NCBI GenBank assembly: GCA_902491395.1
Contig: CABUHO010000010.1
Span: 16,926 to 80,925 of the forward strand
DNA length: 64,000 nt
Direction of reading: 5' to 3'
Origin: an uncultured Collinsella sp.
GTDB taxonomy: Bacteria > Actinomycetota > Coriobacteriia > Coriobacteriales > Coriobacteriaceae
A model generated the notes under the pieces. It was not told the origin of the DNA. It did not search any database and saw only the letters and a list, made by a program, of their open reading frames with translations. Of the stretch, positions 51,335 through 59,849 are shown one piece after another. Position 1 is the first letter of the stretch. The number at the start of each line of letters is the position of its first letter. Both the position numbers and the translations under genes were made by a program.

Positions 51335-53605
51335 TTACGCATCCTTGGCAGACGGCTTAACAGAAGCAGACTTGGCCTTGGTAGCGGCCTTTTTGGCAGC
51401 CGGTTTCTTGGCTGCGGCCTTAGCAGCGGGCTTTGCGGCGGCCTTGGCCTTGGTCGTCGTAGCCTTGGCCTTAGCCGGAGCCTTCTTAGCAGCCGCAGGC
51501 TTGGGCTTCACCGAAGACGTACGCTTTTTGGGCGCAGCCTTGGGCTCCTCAACCACGGGCGGCTTGTAGCTGCTGGGACCGCGGCGCTTAAGTACCACGC
51601 CTGCCAGACCGGGCACCTTAATCTCAATGGAGTCCATCTGCCCGTTCCAGGGATAGGGCTCGCTCGAGCAGGTGTAAGGCTCCTCGCCGGCATAGCCGCT
51701 GCCGCCAAACTCAGGACGGTCGGAATCAAAGATGACCTCCCAGTCACCCTCGCGCGGCACGCCCACGCGGAAGCTCTCGTAGCTCGCCGGGTCAAAGTTG
51801 ATCAGGATCACCAGGTCGTCATCGACGTCCTCGCCCTGGCGTACAAAGCTCACGATGGACTGCTTGGAGTTATCCGCATCGATCCAGGTAAAGCCGTCGT
51901 CGGTGTAGCCGCGCTCGTACAGGGCGGGCTCGGCGGTGTACAGGTGGTTGAGCGCCTTGATAAACGCCTGATGATGACGGTGGGTCTCGTACTCCTCGGT
52001 CAGGAACCACTGGATGGACTCGTAGTAGCGCCACTCGATAAACTGGCCGATCTCGTTGCCCATAAAGTTGAGCTTGGCACCGGGGTGCGTCATCTGGTAG
52101 AAGGCCAGCGTGCGCAGGCCGGCAAACTGGCGCCACCAGTCGCCCGGCATGCGGCCGATCAGCGAGCACTTGCCGTGCACGACTTCGTCGTGGCTGAGCG
52201 GGCAGATGAAGTTCTCGGTAAAGGCGTACATGATGGAGAACGTGAGCAGCCCGTGGTTGCCGGGGCGCCACGGAAAATCGGTCTGCATGTAGTGCAGGGT
52301 GTCGTTCATCCAGCCCATGTCCCACTTGTAGTGGAAGCCCAGGCCGCCGTCCTGCGGCGGGTAGGTCACGAGCGGCCACGCGGTGGACTCCTCGGCCATC
52401 ATCATCACGTCGGGGTAGTGTGCCTCCACGGCGCAGTTGACCTGGCGGATAAACGCGCTGGCGTCCAGGTCCTCCTCGGTACCGTACTTGTTGAACTTCT
52501 TTTGGCCGGGATCGTCGATGCCAAAGTTGAGGTACAGCATGCTGGACACGCCGTCCATGCGAATGCCGTCGACGTGGAAGTTCTCGAGCCAATACAGCAG
52601 GTTGGAGACCAAGAAGGAGCGGACCTCGCCACGGGCGAAGTCGAACTTGTGCGTGCCCCAGTTGGGGTGAATCTCGTGCTCAAACAGCATGTGGCCGTTA
52701 AAGGTGGCAAGGCCGTGGGCATCGGCGCAAAAACCGCCGGGCACCCAGTCCATGATCACGCCGATGCCCGCCTCGTGGCACGCATCGATAAAGTGCATGA
52801 GCTGCTGCGGGTTGCCATAGCGCGACGTGGCGGCATAGTAGCCGGTCGTCTGGTAGCCCCAGGAGCCATCGAAGGGATGCTCCATAAGCGGCATGACCTC
52901 GATATGCGTATAGCCCATGTCGCGCACGTAGTCCACGAGCTCCACCGACAGGTCGTCGTAGGTGTAAAACTCACCGCGCTGCGCGGGGAAGGGATCCATG
53001 GGGCCGGGGTAGTTGCCGTACTCGTCCGGCTCGCCCTGCGGCGCATCGCCGTGGCGCTTCCACGATCCGATATGTACCTCGTAGATGTTGAGCGGCTGCG
53101 ACATGTGGTTGTGGCCAGCGCGGCGCTTGAGCCATGCGGCATCGTTCCATTTGTAGCCATCGAGGGTCCACAGCACGCTCGCAGTACCCGGAGGGCACTC
53201 GGCCTTAAAGGCATACGGATCGGCCTTGTAGAGCTTTTCGCCCTCGTTGGTCTCGATGAGGTATTTATAGAGCTGACCTTGTTCTGCGCCAGGAATAAAG
53301 CCTTCCCAAATAGCGCTCGTATGCACGGGCACCAGCGGGTTGGCTTGCTCATTCCAGTCGTTAAATTCGCCAATGACATGGACGCTCTTTACATCGGGCG
53401 CCCAAACGCAAAAACGCCAGCCGCGCGTACGGTTCTGCGTGTCGGGATGCGCGCCCATCTTTTCCCAGCTGCGCTCCCACATGCCAATGCCAAACAGGTA
53501 GACATCGTCCTTGGAGAGCTCCGGCGCGTGCGGGGCGGCTTTACGGGTTGCGGGCTTTTTAGCCGTTGGCTTTAGCTTTGTATCGCTCACGTTTGATCCC
53601 ATCAT
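51335..53605 (-). CDS. glgB: 1,4-alpha-glucan branching enzyme GlgB with basic C-terminal tail
   Basis: 756 residues from ATG 53605; GTG 53590 has a better ribosome site (GGGA, 6 bases) and may be the true start. An N-terminal CBM48 domain (WRFCVWAPDVKSVHVIGEFNDW) is followed by GH13: the nucleophile Asp in DGIRMDGVSSML, the acid Glu in MMAEESTAWP and the Asp in LSHDEVVHG. It adds alpha-1,6 branches. The last 90 or so residues are Lys/Ala/Pro-rich (AAKPAAKAAAKKPAAKKAA), the same style as the GlgA tail, and the N-terminus has a shorter basic patch (KPTAKKPATRKAA). First gene of the glycogen operon. Confidence 0.93.
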   Translation of the reverse strand: MMGSNVSDTKLKPTAKKPATRKAAPHAPELSKDDVYLFGIGMWERSWEKMGAHPDTQNRTRGWRFCVWAPDVKSVHVIGEFNDWNEQANPLVPVHTSAIWEGFIPGAEQGQLYKYLIETNEGEKLYKADPYAFKAECPPGTASVLWTLDGYKWNDAAWLKRRAGHNHMSQPLNIYEVHIGSWKRHGDAPQGEPDEYGNYPGPMDPFPAQRGEFYTYDDLSVELVDYVRDMGYTHIEVMPLMEHPFDGSWGYQTTGYYAATSRYGNPQQLMHFIDACHEAGIGVIMDWVPGGFCADAHGLATFNGHMLFEHEIHPNWGTHKFDFARGEVRSFLVSNLLYWLENFHVDGIRMDGVSSMLYLNFGIDDPGQKKFNKYGTEEDLDASAFIRQVNCAVEAHYPDVMMMAEESTAWPLVTYPPQDGGLGFHYKWDMGWMNDTLHYMQTDFPWRPGNHGLLTFSIMYAFTENFICPLSHDEVVHGKCSLIGRMPGDWWRQFAGLRTLAFYQMTHPGAKLNFMGNEIGQFIEWRYYESIQWFLTEEYETHRHHQAFIKALNHLYTAEPALYERGYTDDGFTWIDADNSKQSIVSFVRQGEDVDDDLVILINFDPASYESFRVGVPREGDWEVIFDSDRPEFGGSGYAGEEPYTCSSEPYPWNGQMDSIEIKVPGLAGVVLKRRGPSSYKPPVVEEPKAAPKKRTSSVKPKPAAAKKAPAKAKATTTKAKAAAKPAAKAAAKKPAAKKAATKAKSASVKPSAKDA

Positions 53606-53936
53606 GACGCGGCAGCGTGTTGCCTTGGTGACTAGATGCGAAAGGTCCAAGGCTGCACGAATCGAAGGGACGGCGATAGTTCTATGATACGTTCCACCTC
53701 GCGTGCTCGGTGGAACTTTCGGCAGAAACTACGATAACACCTGTACGTTACTTTTATGAAGGAAAGTGGTTTTAGGGCGGCGTTTAATCGGTAAGCGCCA
53801 TGTTTAGACCACTGGCAGAATTGCCGTGGTAAAACTCTTGACAGTTTTACCAATTAGGGTTTCAAGATTGTTAGTCTGACGTTTGGTAAAACGTTTTTAG
53901 CAGGATGTTTACCATTTGACATCGAAAGGTTCGTTT
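53606..53936. promoter_or_regulatory. Divergent control region, glgB operon / HAD phosphatase
   Basis: A perfect TTGACA (53838-53843) is framed by GGTAAAAC (53828-53835) and GTTTTACC (53844-53851), an 8+8 inverted repeat covering a -35 box. Further copies are GGTAAAAC at 53885-53892 and GTTTACC at 53907-53913. This looks like a multi-site operator acting on both directions. The -10 is unclear on either strand. The part nearest glgB shows no recognisable feature. Confidence 0.5.
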
Positions 53937-54626
53937 ATGTCCCAGACCGCCGCCCCCAACGTTGCTTTTATTTTCGATTGCGACGGCACACTGGTTAATA
54001 GCACCCCCGTTTGGGCCTATGCCCAGCCCGAGTTATTGCGCCGCCACGGTGTCGACGTGACGGTCGACGATTTTGCCCAATTTGAGCATTTGTCGCTCGA
54101 GGACGAGTGCCAGGCCTACCACGACACCTGGGGCATTGGAGCGAATGGCGAGGAGCTGTATCGCGAGCTGAGCGACATCCTGATCGATGGGTACTCCAAG
54201 GTGCCGCCGCGCGAGGGGCTCCTGGCATTTTTGGAGCAGACGAAGGCGGCGGGCATTGCCTTGTGCGTTGCCACGTCCACGCCGGCCGAGCTGGTTAAGT
54301 CTGCGCTTGCGGGCGCCGGGCTCGACGCGTACATGGAGTTTGTTACCACGACGGGCGAGGCAGGACGCTCCAAGCAGTTCCCCGACGTATACGAGCTGGC
54401 GCTGCGCCGCCTAGAGGAGCGCCACGGGCACAAGTTTGAGCGCGCGTGGGTGTTTGAGGATGCGGTCTTTGGCCTTAAGAGCTCTGGGGTCGCTGGCTTT
54501 AAGCGTGTAGGCATCTATGACCCGCACGGCCGCATGAAGCGCGACGAGGTGCGTGCCAACTGCGATATCTTTATCGACAGCTACGAGGAGCTGGATCTGG
54601 CCCGCCTGCTTGCGTTTGAGGGATAG
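53937..54626 (+). CDS. HAD superfamily phosphatase (beta-phosphoglucomutase-like)
   Basis: 229 residues; CGAAAGG precedes ATG 53937. Motif I is FIFDCDGTLVNS, with a helical cap of about 65 residues, motif II CVATSTPAEL, the Lys in GRSKQFPDVYELALRRL and motif IV VFEDAVFGLKSSG. This is subclass I with a small cap, as in phosphoglycolate phosphatases and beta-phosphoglucomutases. Substrate unknown. It is divergent from the glycogen operon and may share its operators, so a sugar phosphate is a reasonable guess. It ends 9 bases before thiN. Confidence 0.85.
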   Translation: MSQTAAPNVAFIFDCDGTLVNSTPVWAYAQPELLRRHGVDVTVDDFAQFEHLSLEDECQAYHDTWGIGANGEELYRELSDILIDGYSKVPPREGLLAFLEQTKAAGIALCVATSTPAELVKSALAGAGLDAYMEFVTTTGEAGRSKQFPDVYELALRRLEERHGHKFERAWVFEDAVFGLKSSGVAGFKRVGIYDPHGRMKRDEVRANCDIFIDSYEELDLARLLAFEG

Positions 54627-54635
54627 GCGAGAGCT

Positions 54636-55277
54636 GTGGCTTGTAAGGTATTAGTGGTTTGCGGCTCGCCGGTGGTGGCGAGCACGGATCTGTTGCGTAG
54701 GCTAGCGGGGGAGTGCGATCACGTTGTCGCTGTGGACCGCGGGCTCGACGCGCTGCTGGGCGCGGGACTGGGCTGCGACGTATATGTGGGGGATGCCGAC
54801 ACGGTGAGCGATACAGGTCGCGCTTTGGTCGATGCCGCCACCGACTTTGAAGTTGAGCGGCACGATCCGTACAAGGACTATACCGATCTGGCATTAGCCC
54901 TAGACACCATCCGCCGCCGCTGGCCCAACGCCGAAGTAATAGCAACCTGCGCCACCGGAGGCCGCCCCGACATGGCACTGTCTGTACTGGGCCTGCTCGC
55001 GGGCTACGAGGGTGCCCCCGTCTGGATCGTCGAGGACAAGGTGGTCGCCCGCATTCTTCACGCAGATGAATCGTGGACCATCGAAGGCGCTGAGGGCAAA
55101 ACGTTTTCCATTATTGCTATAGCCCCCAACACCCAGGTAAGCGAACACGGCCTAGAATGGGAACTGGAACACGCCTTCTTGGGCTTACTAGCCGACACTG
55201 GTATCAGCAACATCGTAAGAAAAACAGCAACGATAACCGTCCACCAGGGAACGGCAATCGCCTACCTTTACAAGTAG
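54636..55277 (+). CDS. thiN: Thiamin pyrophosphokinase
   Basis: 213 residues from a GTG start. The N-terminal Rossmann-like domain has VAVDRGLDALLGAG, CDVYVGDADTVS and DPYKDYTDLALALDTI, the metal and ATP-binding signature. A C-terminal thiamin-binding beta domain follows, with ISNIV near the end. It converts thiamin to thiamin pyrophosphate. The second half uses rarer codons (TTA, CTA, ATA, AGA) more often than the first half and the neighbours. Normal family length. Confidence 0.88.
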   Translation: MACKVLVVCGSPVVASTDLLRRLAGECDHVVAVDRGLDALLGAGLGCDVYVGDADTVSDTGRALVDAATDFEVERHDPYKDYTDLALALDTIRRRWPNAEVIATCATGGRPDMALSVLGLLAGYEGAPVWIVEDKVVARILHADESWTIEGAEGKTFSIIAIAPNTQVSEHGLEWELEHAFLGLLADTGISNIVRKTATITVHQGTAIAYLYK

Positions 55278-55332
55278 GGTGACGGCCCGTGAGGGTTTTC
55301 CTGGGACGGAGCAGCAAACCCAAAATTTCCTC

Positions 55333-55361
55333 TTGCATCCCCAAAGACATTCCCCTATAGT
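55333..55361 (+). promoter_or_regulatory. Promoter of tRNA-Ala
   Basis: TTGCAT (55333-55338) and TATAGT (55356-55361) are spaced by 17 bases, 13 bases before the tRNA. Confidence 0.7.
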
Positions 55362-55374
55362 ATCTCCTCGTCAC

Positions 55375-55450
55375 GGGGGCGTAGCTCAGCTGGGAGAGCG
55401 CTTGACTGGCAGTCAAGAGGTCAGGGGTTCGATCCCCCTCGTCTCCACCA
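55375..55450 (+). tRNA. tRNA-Ala (anticodon GGC)
   Basis: 76 bases with encoded CCA. The acceptor GGGGGCG pairs with CGTCTCC and keeps the G3-U70 wobble that identifies tRNA-Ala. Anticodon stem CTTGA/TCAAG encloses CTGGCAG, giving GGC. T-arm AGGGG-TTCGATC-CCCCT. Confidence 0.96.
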
Positions 55451-55462
55451 TCGTGAATGCAA

Positions 55463-55494
55463 GGCCACTCGAACGAGTGGCCTTTCTTATTTTC
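55463..55494 (+). terminator. Terminator of tRNA-Ala
   Basis: GGCCACTC (55463-55470) pairs with GAGTGGCC (55475-55482), followed by TTTCTTATTTT. Confidence 0.9.
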
Positions 55495-56064
55495 GAGCTC
55501 CCCAACAAGCTGCACGCCAAAAAGTTGTGCAATAACCTGCTAATTATTTAGATATGTTGTCCAACATTAACTAAATCGGTTCCTATCAAATACTTGTGCT
55601 AGGATAATTCGAGTCACATGAGTTCAACTGTGCCGCAGGTTCCATTAAACCTCAAAGCGCAGGGTCGATCAGCATCCGGCCGTAACGGCGGTGCCAGAAA
55701 AGCCACGAGCTCCAATAAAGTAGTCGTGCATTTTTGTTTGATTAAGCTTTCATTTGATTTAGTCGCATTCAAACAAATTGTTTGCATGGCAAAACGCAGC
55801 AGTCCTCAGCTGTTTGCGTGCGGTTCAGTTTTTTACTTGCTTGACTGGTTCGCACGCAGCCAGCTGAGGTTGTAGGTTAATTTGTTATACACGCCTGCAA
55901 TCTCAGCGCTGCTTTTATACATACCGTTCACGGTGGGGCAGAGCCACGTGCTTGTCTAACTGGGCTCAGGGTTTGAATATGGAGCGCCTTCGCGCACAAG
56001 CGCCCTGGCGTAGCCATACCCAAACCCCGTGAGCCATACGTAAGACAGCAAGGGGGTGGTGCTC
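55495..56064 (+). promoter_or_regulatory. Long structured leader of the exopolysaccharide operon
   Basis: This 570-base AT-richer stretch has no convincing gene. A weak promoter is possible at 55580-55608 (TTCCTA, 17 bases, GATAAT). Two large hairpins follow. At 55804-55829 with 55844-55869 the arms match at 21 of 26 positions (CCTCAGCTG..TGCGTGCG). At 55963-55982 with 56014-56035 the stem is built from GGCTCA, GGGTTTG and TATGG. The second ends 29 bases before loaP. The layout (leader hairpins, then a NusG paralogue, then sugar genes) fits processive antitermination. Confidence 0.5.
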
Positions 56065-56610
56065 GTGTGGTATGTGATCCAAGTCACTAACGGTCGCGAA
56101 GACGTTATGCGCGAGCGCATCGAGCGCATGGTGCCGGCTGGCGTCATGCAGGAGCTCTTTTATCCCCAATATCAAACCGAGATCAAGCTACACCGCGAAT
56201 GGGTCAGCACGACCAAGCCGCTCTTTCCCGGTTATCTCATTTGCGATACGGCGGATCCGCGCACCGTGCAACAGTATTTGCTGCGCATGGACGACTTTGC
56301 CCGGGTGCTTTCCCAGGACGGTCGGTTTGTGCCGCTGGCAAAAGAAGAGACCCAGCTCATTGGCAGCTTTACCAATAGGGGAGACCGCGTGGTGCCCATG
56401 AGCGAGGCTCTAAAGGATGGAGACCAGGTCGTAGTAACGGCAGGCCCGCTGCTGGGGCACGAGGCCCTTATCAAAACCATTAACAGACGCAAGAGCACTG
56501 CCTTTTTGGAGCTCGACTTGTGCGGCCGACGCGTAACCACCCGCGTTGGCCTTGCGGTGCTTTCAAAAGAGCAGCGCGTTATGCGCAATCACAGAAGAGC
56601 GATCGCCTAG
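56065..56610 (+). CDS. LoaP/NusG-like transcription antiterminator
   Basis: 181 residues from GTG 56065, which is 8 bases after AAGGGGG; GTG 56056 is less well placed. The NGN domain (about 1-100) begins MWYVIQVTNGRED and has PLFPGYLIC. The C-terminal KOW domain has LKDGDQVVVTAGPLLGHEALI. Specialised NusG paralogues of this size open polysaccharide or antibiotic clusters and keep RNA polymerase going through internal terminators (LoaP, RfaH, UpxY). It is the first gene of the capsule locus, 54 bases before the initiating transferase. Confidence 0.88.
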   Translation: MWYVIQVTNGREDVMRERIERMVPAGVMQELFYPQYQTEIKLHREWVSTTKPLFPGYLICDTADPRTVQQYLLRMDDFARVLSQDGRFVPLAKEETQLIGSFTNRGDRVVPMSEALKDGDQVVVTAGPLLGHEALIKTINRRKSTAFLELDLCGRRVTTRVGLAVLSKEQRVMRNHRRAIA

Positions 56611-56663
56611 CTGCAAGCTCGCAAGCGGACGACCGAAGGCAAAAAGTATCAGGGGAGGGGCTC

Positions 56664-57458
56664 TTGGAGCCTACGATGATGACCCTGGCACAGGGCGCGC
56701 GGGAGACGCGCACGGCCGCCACGGCGAATTCCGTTACTGCCGCAGCCGGTGCTGCGGGGGATTACCTTACAAACGAAGAAGCGTACAAGATGCTGCGCGG
56801 TGCCAACTCCGGCGTGAAGCCCGAGCTTGGGCACAGGCTCTACCGCGTTGTTAAGCGTACGGTGGACATTGTCGCCGCCGGCGGAGCCCTGGTGTTGCTC
56901 CTTATTCCCGGGGTAATTCTGAGCGTGGTCATTTGCATAAAGAGCCCGGGCGCCAGCCCCCTATATTCACAGTGGCGCGTGGGCCGCGTGCGCAAAGACG
57001 GCACGTTCTACCTGTTTAAGATCTACAAGTTCCGCAGCATGGTTCCCAACGCAGACCAAATGCTCAAGGACTTGCAGGCCCAAAACGAGGCCACTGGCCC
57101 CATGTTTAAAATGAAGCACGACCCGCGCATTATTCCCGGTGTGGGTAACTTCATTCGCAAGCACAGCATCGACGAGCTGCCCCAGCTCATCAACGTGTTC
57201 TTGGGCCAAATGAACCTCATTGGCCCGCGCCCCGGCCTGCCGCGCGAGGTTGCCCTGTACAGCGAGCACGACATGAAGCGCCTGGCGGTAAAACCCGGCT
57301 GCAGCGGTCCTTGGCAGGTAATGGGCCGCAGCTACCTGGGCTTCAAAGAAATGGTTGAGCTGGATCTTCGCTATATAGAGAATCGCAGCCTGCGCCAGGA
57401 CCTGCGGTTGATATTCGGCACGCTGAAGACGATGTTCTCTGGGGAAGGTGCCGTGTAG
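56664..57458 (+). CDS. Undecaprenyl-phosphate sugar phosphotransferase (initiating, WcaJ/PglC type)
   Basis: 264 residues from TTG 56664 (AGGGGAGGGG just upstream; ATG 56676 has no spaced site). A polar N-terminus of about 65 residues is followed by one membrane helix (IVAAGGALVLLLIPGVILSVVICI). The bacterial sugar transferase domain has SQWRVGRVRKDGTFYLFKIYKFRSM (bases about 56970-57045), HSIDELPQLINVFLGQMNLIGPRPGLP and GCSGPWQV. This short, single-helix (monotopic) form transfers a sugar-1-phosphate to the lipid carrier. It starts the repeat unit of the polysaccharide. Confidence 0.9.
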   Translation: MEPTMMTLAQGARETRTAATANSVTAAAGAAGDYLTNEEAYKMLRGANSGVKPELGHRLYRVVKRTVDIVAAGGALVLLLIPGVILSVVICIKSPGASPLYSQWRVGRVRKDGTFYLFKIYKFRSMVPNADQMLKDLQAQNEATGPMFKMKHDPRIIPGVGNFIRKHSIDELPQLINVFLGQMNLIGPRPGLPREVALYSEHDMKRLAVKPGCSGPWQVMGRSYLGFKEMVELDLRYIENRSLRQDLRLIFGTLKTMFSGEGAV

Positions 57459-57459
57459 C

Positions 57460-58563
57460 ATGCGCATCGCCATGATAGGCCAAAAGAGAACGGGTTCGCG
57501 CGAGGGCGGCGTAGAAGTGGTGGTAGGCGAGCTTGCTCGCCGTATGGCAGACCTTGGTCACCAAGTAACCTGCTACGACCGTATGGGCGAAGGAGCTCCT
57601 TCCGAGCCCTACGAGAAGGATGGCTACCGCATCGTTCCCGTAAAGGCTCTGGACATCAAGGGGCTCTCTGCGCTCACGAGCAGCTTTGCCGCAACAAGGG
57701 CCGCCATCAAAGACGGGGCAGACGTAATTCACTATCACGCAGAGGGGCCGTGTGTCCCCCTTCGTTTTGCGCGTTCCGCGGACATCAGGACCGTGGCAAC
57801 GATCCACGGCCTGGACTGGCAGCGTGCAAAATGGGGCGGCTTGGCTTCCAAGTACATCAAGTTCGGCGAGGCGACGGCGGCCAAGTGCGCGGATGCGCTC
57901 ATCGTGCTTTCCCGGGGCAATCAGGAGTACTTCAAGGAGGCTTACGGCCGCGAGGCTACGCTCATTCCCAACGGCATCACTCCCGAGGCGGATCTTCCCG
58001 CGAAGGAGATCTCCGAGCGCTTGGGGCTCACCCAGGGCTCCTATGTCCTCTACCTCGGTCGCATTGTGCCCGAGAAGCGACCGGAACTGTTGGTGGAGGC
58101 GTACAAGCAGGTAAAGACGGATAAGCGCCTGGTTATCGCGGGCGACTCCTCCGATACGGACGACTACGCCGTGGCGCTCAAAGAGGCTGCCGCGTCCGAC
58201 CCCCGCGCGCTCTTTACCGGCCACGTTGAGGGCAACCTGCTCTCCGAGCTGTACTCCAACGCGTATTGCTACGCGCTCCCCTCCGACGTTGAGGGCCTGC
58301 CCATGAGCTTGCTGGAGGCCATGTCTCACGGTGCGGCATGCGTTACCTCGGATATTCCCGAGTGCGCGGATGTTCTGCAGGGTTGCGGGCTCACGTTCCC
58401 ACACGGAGACGCGGGGGCGCTGCGCGACGTGCTTGAAGGCCTGATAGCGGATTCTGCCCAAGCGGAGAGGCTGGGCGCCATGGCACGTGACCGCGCGATT
58501 AATGGCTATGACTGGAACAGCGTCGTCCAAAGGACGCTTGCTTTGTATGAGGGTGTTGCGTAA
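57460..58563 (+). CDS. GT4-family glycosyltransferase (first)
   Basis: 367 residues; ATG one base after the previous stop. GT-B fold: N-terminal RIAMIGQKRTGSREGGVEVVVGELARRM, then IVPEKRPELLVEAYKQ and the sugar-nucleotide region ALPSDVEGLPMSLLEAMSHGAACV with the EX7E-like motif. It probably adds the second sugar of the repeat unit. It overlaps the next gene by 1 base (TAATG). Donor and acceptor are unknown. Confidence 0.87.
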   Translation: MRIAMIGQKRTGSREGGVEVVVGELARRMADLGHQVTCYDRMGEGAPSEPYEKDGYRIVPVKALDIKGLSALTSSFAATRAAIKDGADVIHYHAEGPCVPLRFARSADIRTVATIHGLDWQRAKWGGLASKYIKFGEATAAKCADALIVLSRGNQEYFKEAYGREATLIPNGITPEADLPAKEISERLGLTQGSYVLYLGRIVPEKRPELLVEAYKQVKTDKRLVIAGDSSDTDDYAVALKEAAASDPRALFTGHVEGNLLSELYSNAYCYALPSDVEGLPMSLLEAMSHGAACVTSDIPECADVLQGCGLTFPHGDAGALRDVLEGLIADSAQAERLGAMARDRAINGYDWNSVVQRTLALYEGVA

Positions 58564-59846
58564 TGAAGATCCTTCTTGTAAATAAGTTTCATTGGCGCAA
58601 GGGTGGAAGCGAGACGTACTACTTTGCTCTTGCCGATGGTCTTCGCGCTCTTGGGCATGAAGTTGCCTTCTTCAGCATGGAGGATGAGCGTAATGAGCCG
58701 ACTGAGTGGTCGCGTTACTTTGTAACGAATCGCGACTATAACGGACCGAGCTCTATTGTCGATAAGGCGAAGGCCGCGCAGGCACTTGTGTATTCCAAAG
58801 AGGCGCGCGAGAAGTTCGATGCGCTGTGCCGTGAATTCCAGCCCGATGTAATCCATCTCAATCTCACTCATAGGCAGATTACGTTTTCCATCTTGGACGC
58901 TCCTTGGCTAAAGCAGCATCCAACGCCGGTTGTGTATACCTCGCACGACTTGATTCTTGCTTGCCCGAGCTATCTTATGCTTGATTCCGAGGGCAACGTT
59001 TGCGATTCGTGTCTCGGGGGTCATTTTGGCAATTGCCTTAAGAAGAAGTGCGTAAAGGGTTCGATCGCAAAAAGCGCGTTAGCGGTGGCTGAGGCGGAGT
59101 GGCTTAAACGGCACAAAACCTATTCACGTCTCGATCGCATCATCTGCCCGAGTGAGTTCATGCGGAACAAGTTTATTGAAGCGGGGCTTCCCGAGCGTCA
59201 GCTTGTCCTCATGCGGAATTTCCTGAATCCCGATTCGATGTCACGGGAAGTTGCCAACCAAAATAATGAAGATCCCTACATGCTGTATCTGGGACGCCTT
59301 TCTCGCGAGAAAGGCGTGTTAACGCTCGTGCATGCTTTTGAGAAGGCGGCACCGGTGATCCCTGATTGGCGTCTTGTTATTGCAGGCGATGGCCCTGAAT
59401 GTGATGCTGTGAAGGTCAAAGTTTCCGCAATGCCAAACGAAATAAGCTCGAGGATTGAGCTGGTTGGATATAAAACCGGTGACGCCCTGCGCGGACTTGT
59501 GAATCGAGCCACTCTGGCGGCTGCGCCGTCAGAGTGGCTCGAGAACGCGCCATATGCGGTTCTCGAGGCACTCGCCGCGGGCAAGCCCGTTATCGGTACG
59601 AACATGGGCGGAATACCCGAGCTGGTACGTGAGGGTGAAACGGGCTTCCTGGCTGAAGCCCACGATGAGGCAGGACTCGCAGATGCAATCCGTAGGGGTG
59701 CGGCGGTGGCCGCCGATCCTGCGGCTTACGCCGCGATGAGCGCGCATTGCCGTTCATTCGTGGCAGAGAACTGTAATCAAGAGAAATACATCCGGAATCT
59801 CGTCTCCCTGTATCAAGAACTAATTGACCGGAAGGTGGTGGCCTAA
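58563..59846 (+). CDS. GT4-family glycosyltransferase (second)
   Basis: 427 residues. N-terminal KILLVNKFHWRKGGSETYYFALADGLRALGHEVAFFS; an unusual Cys-rich insert (CPSYLM..CDSCLGG..CLKKKCVKG, about residues 138-163), as in many WbnK/RfaG-like GT4 enzymes; then LGRLSREKGVLTLVHAFEKA and PSEWLENAPYAVLEALAAGKPVIGTNMGGIPEL. It likely extends the repeat unit. Base composition is lower in GC than the radical SAM gene that follows, so the locus is a mosaic. Confidence 0.87.
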   Translation: MKILLVNKFHWRKGGSETYYFALADGLRALGHEVAFFSMEDERNEPTEWSRYFVTNRDYNGPSSIVDKAKAAQALVYSKEAREKFDALCREFQPDVIHLNLTHRQITFSILDAPWLKQHPTPVVYTSHDLILACPSYLMLDSEGNVCDSCLGGHFGNCLKKKCVKGSIAKSALAVAEAEWLKRHKTYSRLDRIICPSEFMRNKFIEAGLPERQLVLMRNFLNPDSMSREVANQNNEDPYMLYLGRLSREKGVLTLVHAFEKAAPVIPDWRLVIAGDGPECDAVKVKVSAMPNEISSRIELVGYKTGDALRGLVNRATLAAAPSEWLENAPYAVLEALAAGKPVIGTNMGGIPELVREGETGFLAEAHDEAGLADAIRRGAAVAADPAAYAAMSAHCRSFVAENCNQEKYIRNLVSLYQELIDRKVVA

Positions 59847-59849
59847 CCC

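Noticed and set aside
48820..51360. 846-codon plus-strand open frame opposite glgP
   Set aside because: Antisense shadow. The protein is low-complexity Val/Gly/Asp/Leu with no fold signature, while the minus-strand frame is glycogen phosphorylase.
51332..53575. 747-codon plus-strand open frame opposite glgB
   Set aside because: Same antisense effect; its basic N-terminal part mirrors the Lys/Ala tail of GlgB.
53937..54626. Naming the HAD protein beta-phosphoglucomutase
   Set aside because: The fold and cap fit several HAD subfamilies. No substrate-specific residues could be assigned, so no gene symbol is given.
55618..55875. Possible 85-residue protein in the capsule leader
   Set aside because: No ribosome site, no family resemblance, and it overlaps the left arm and part of the right arm of a large hairpin. 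It is better read as untranslated leader.
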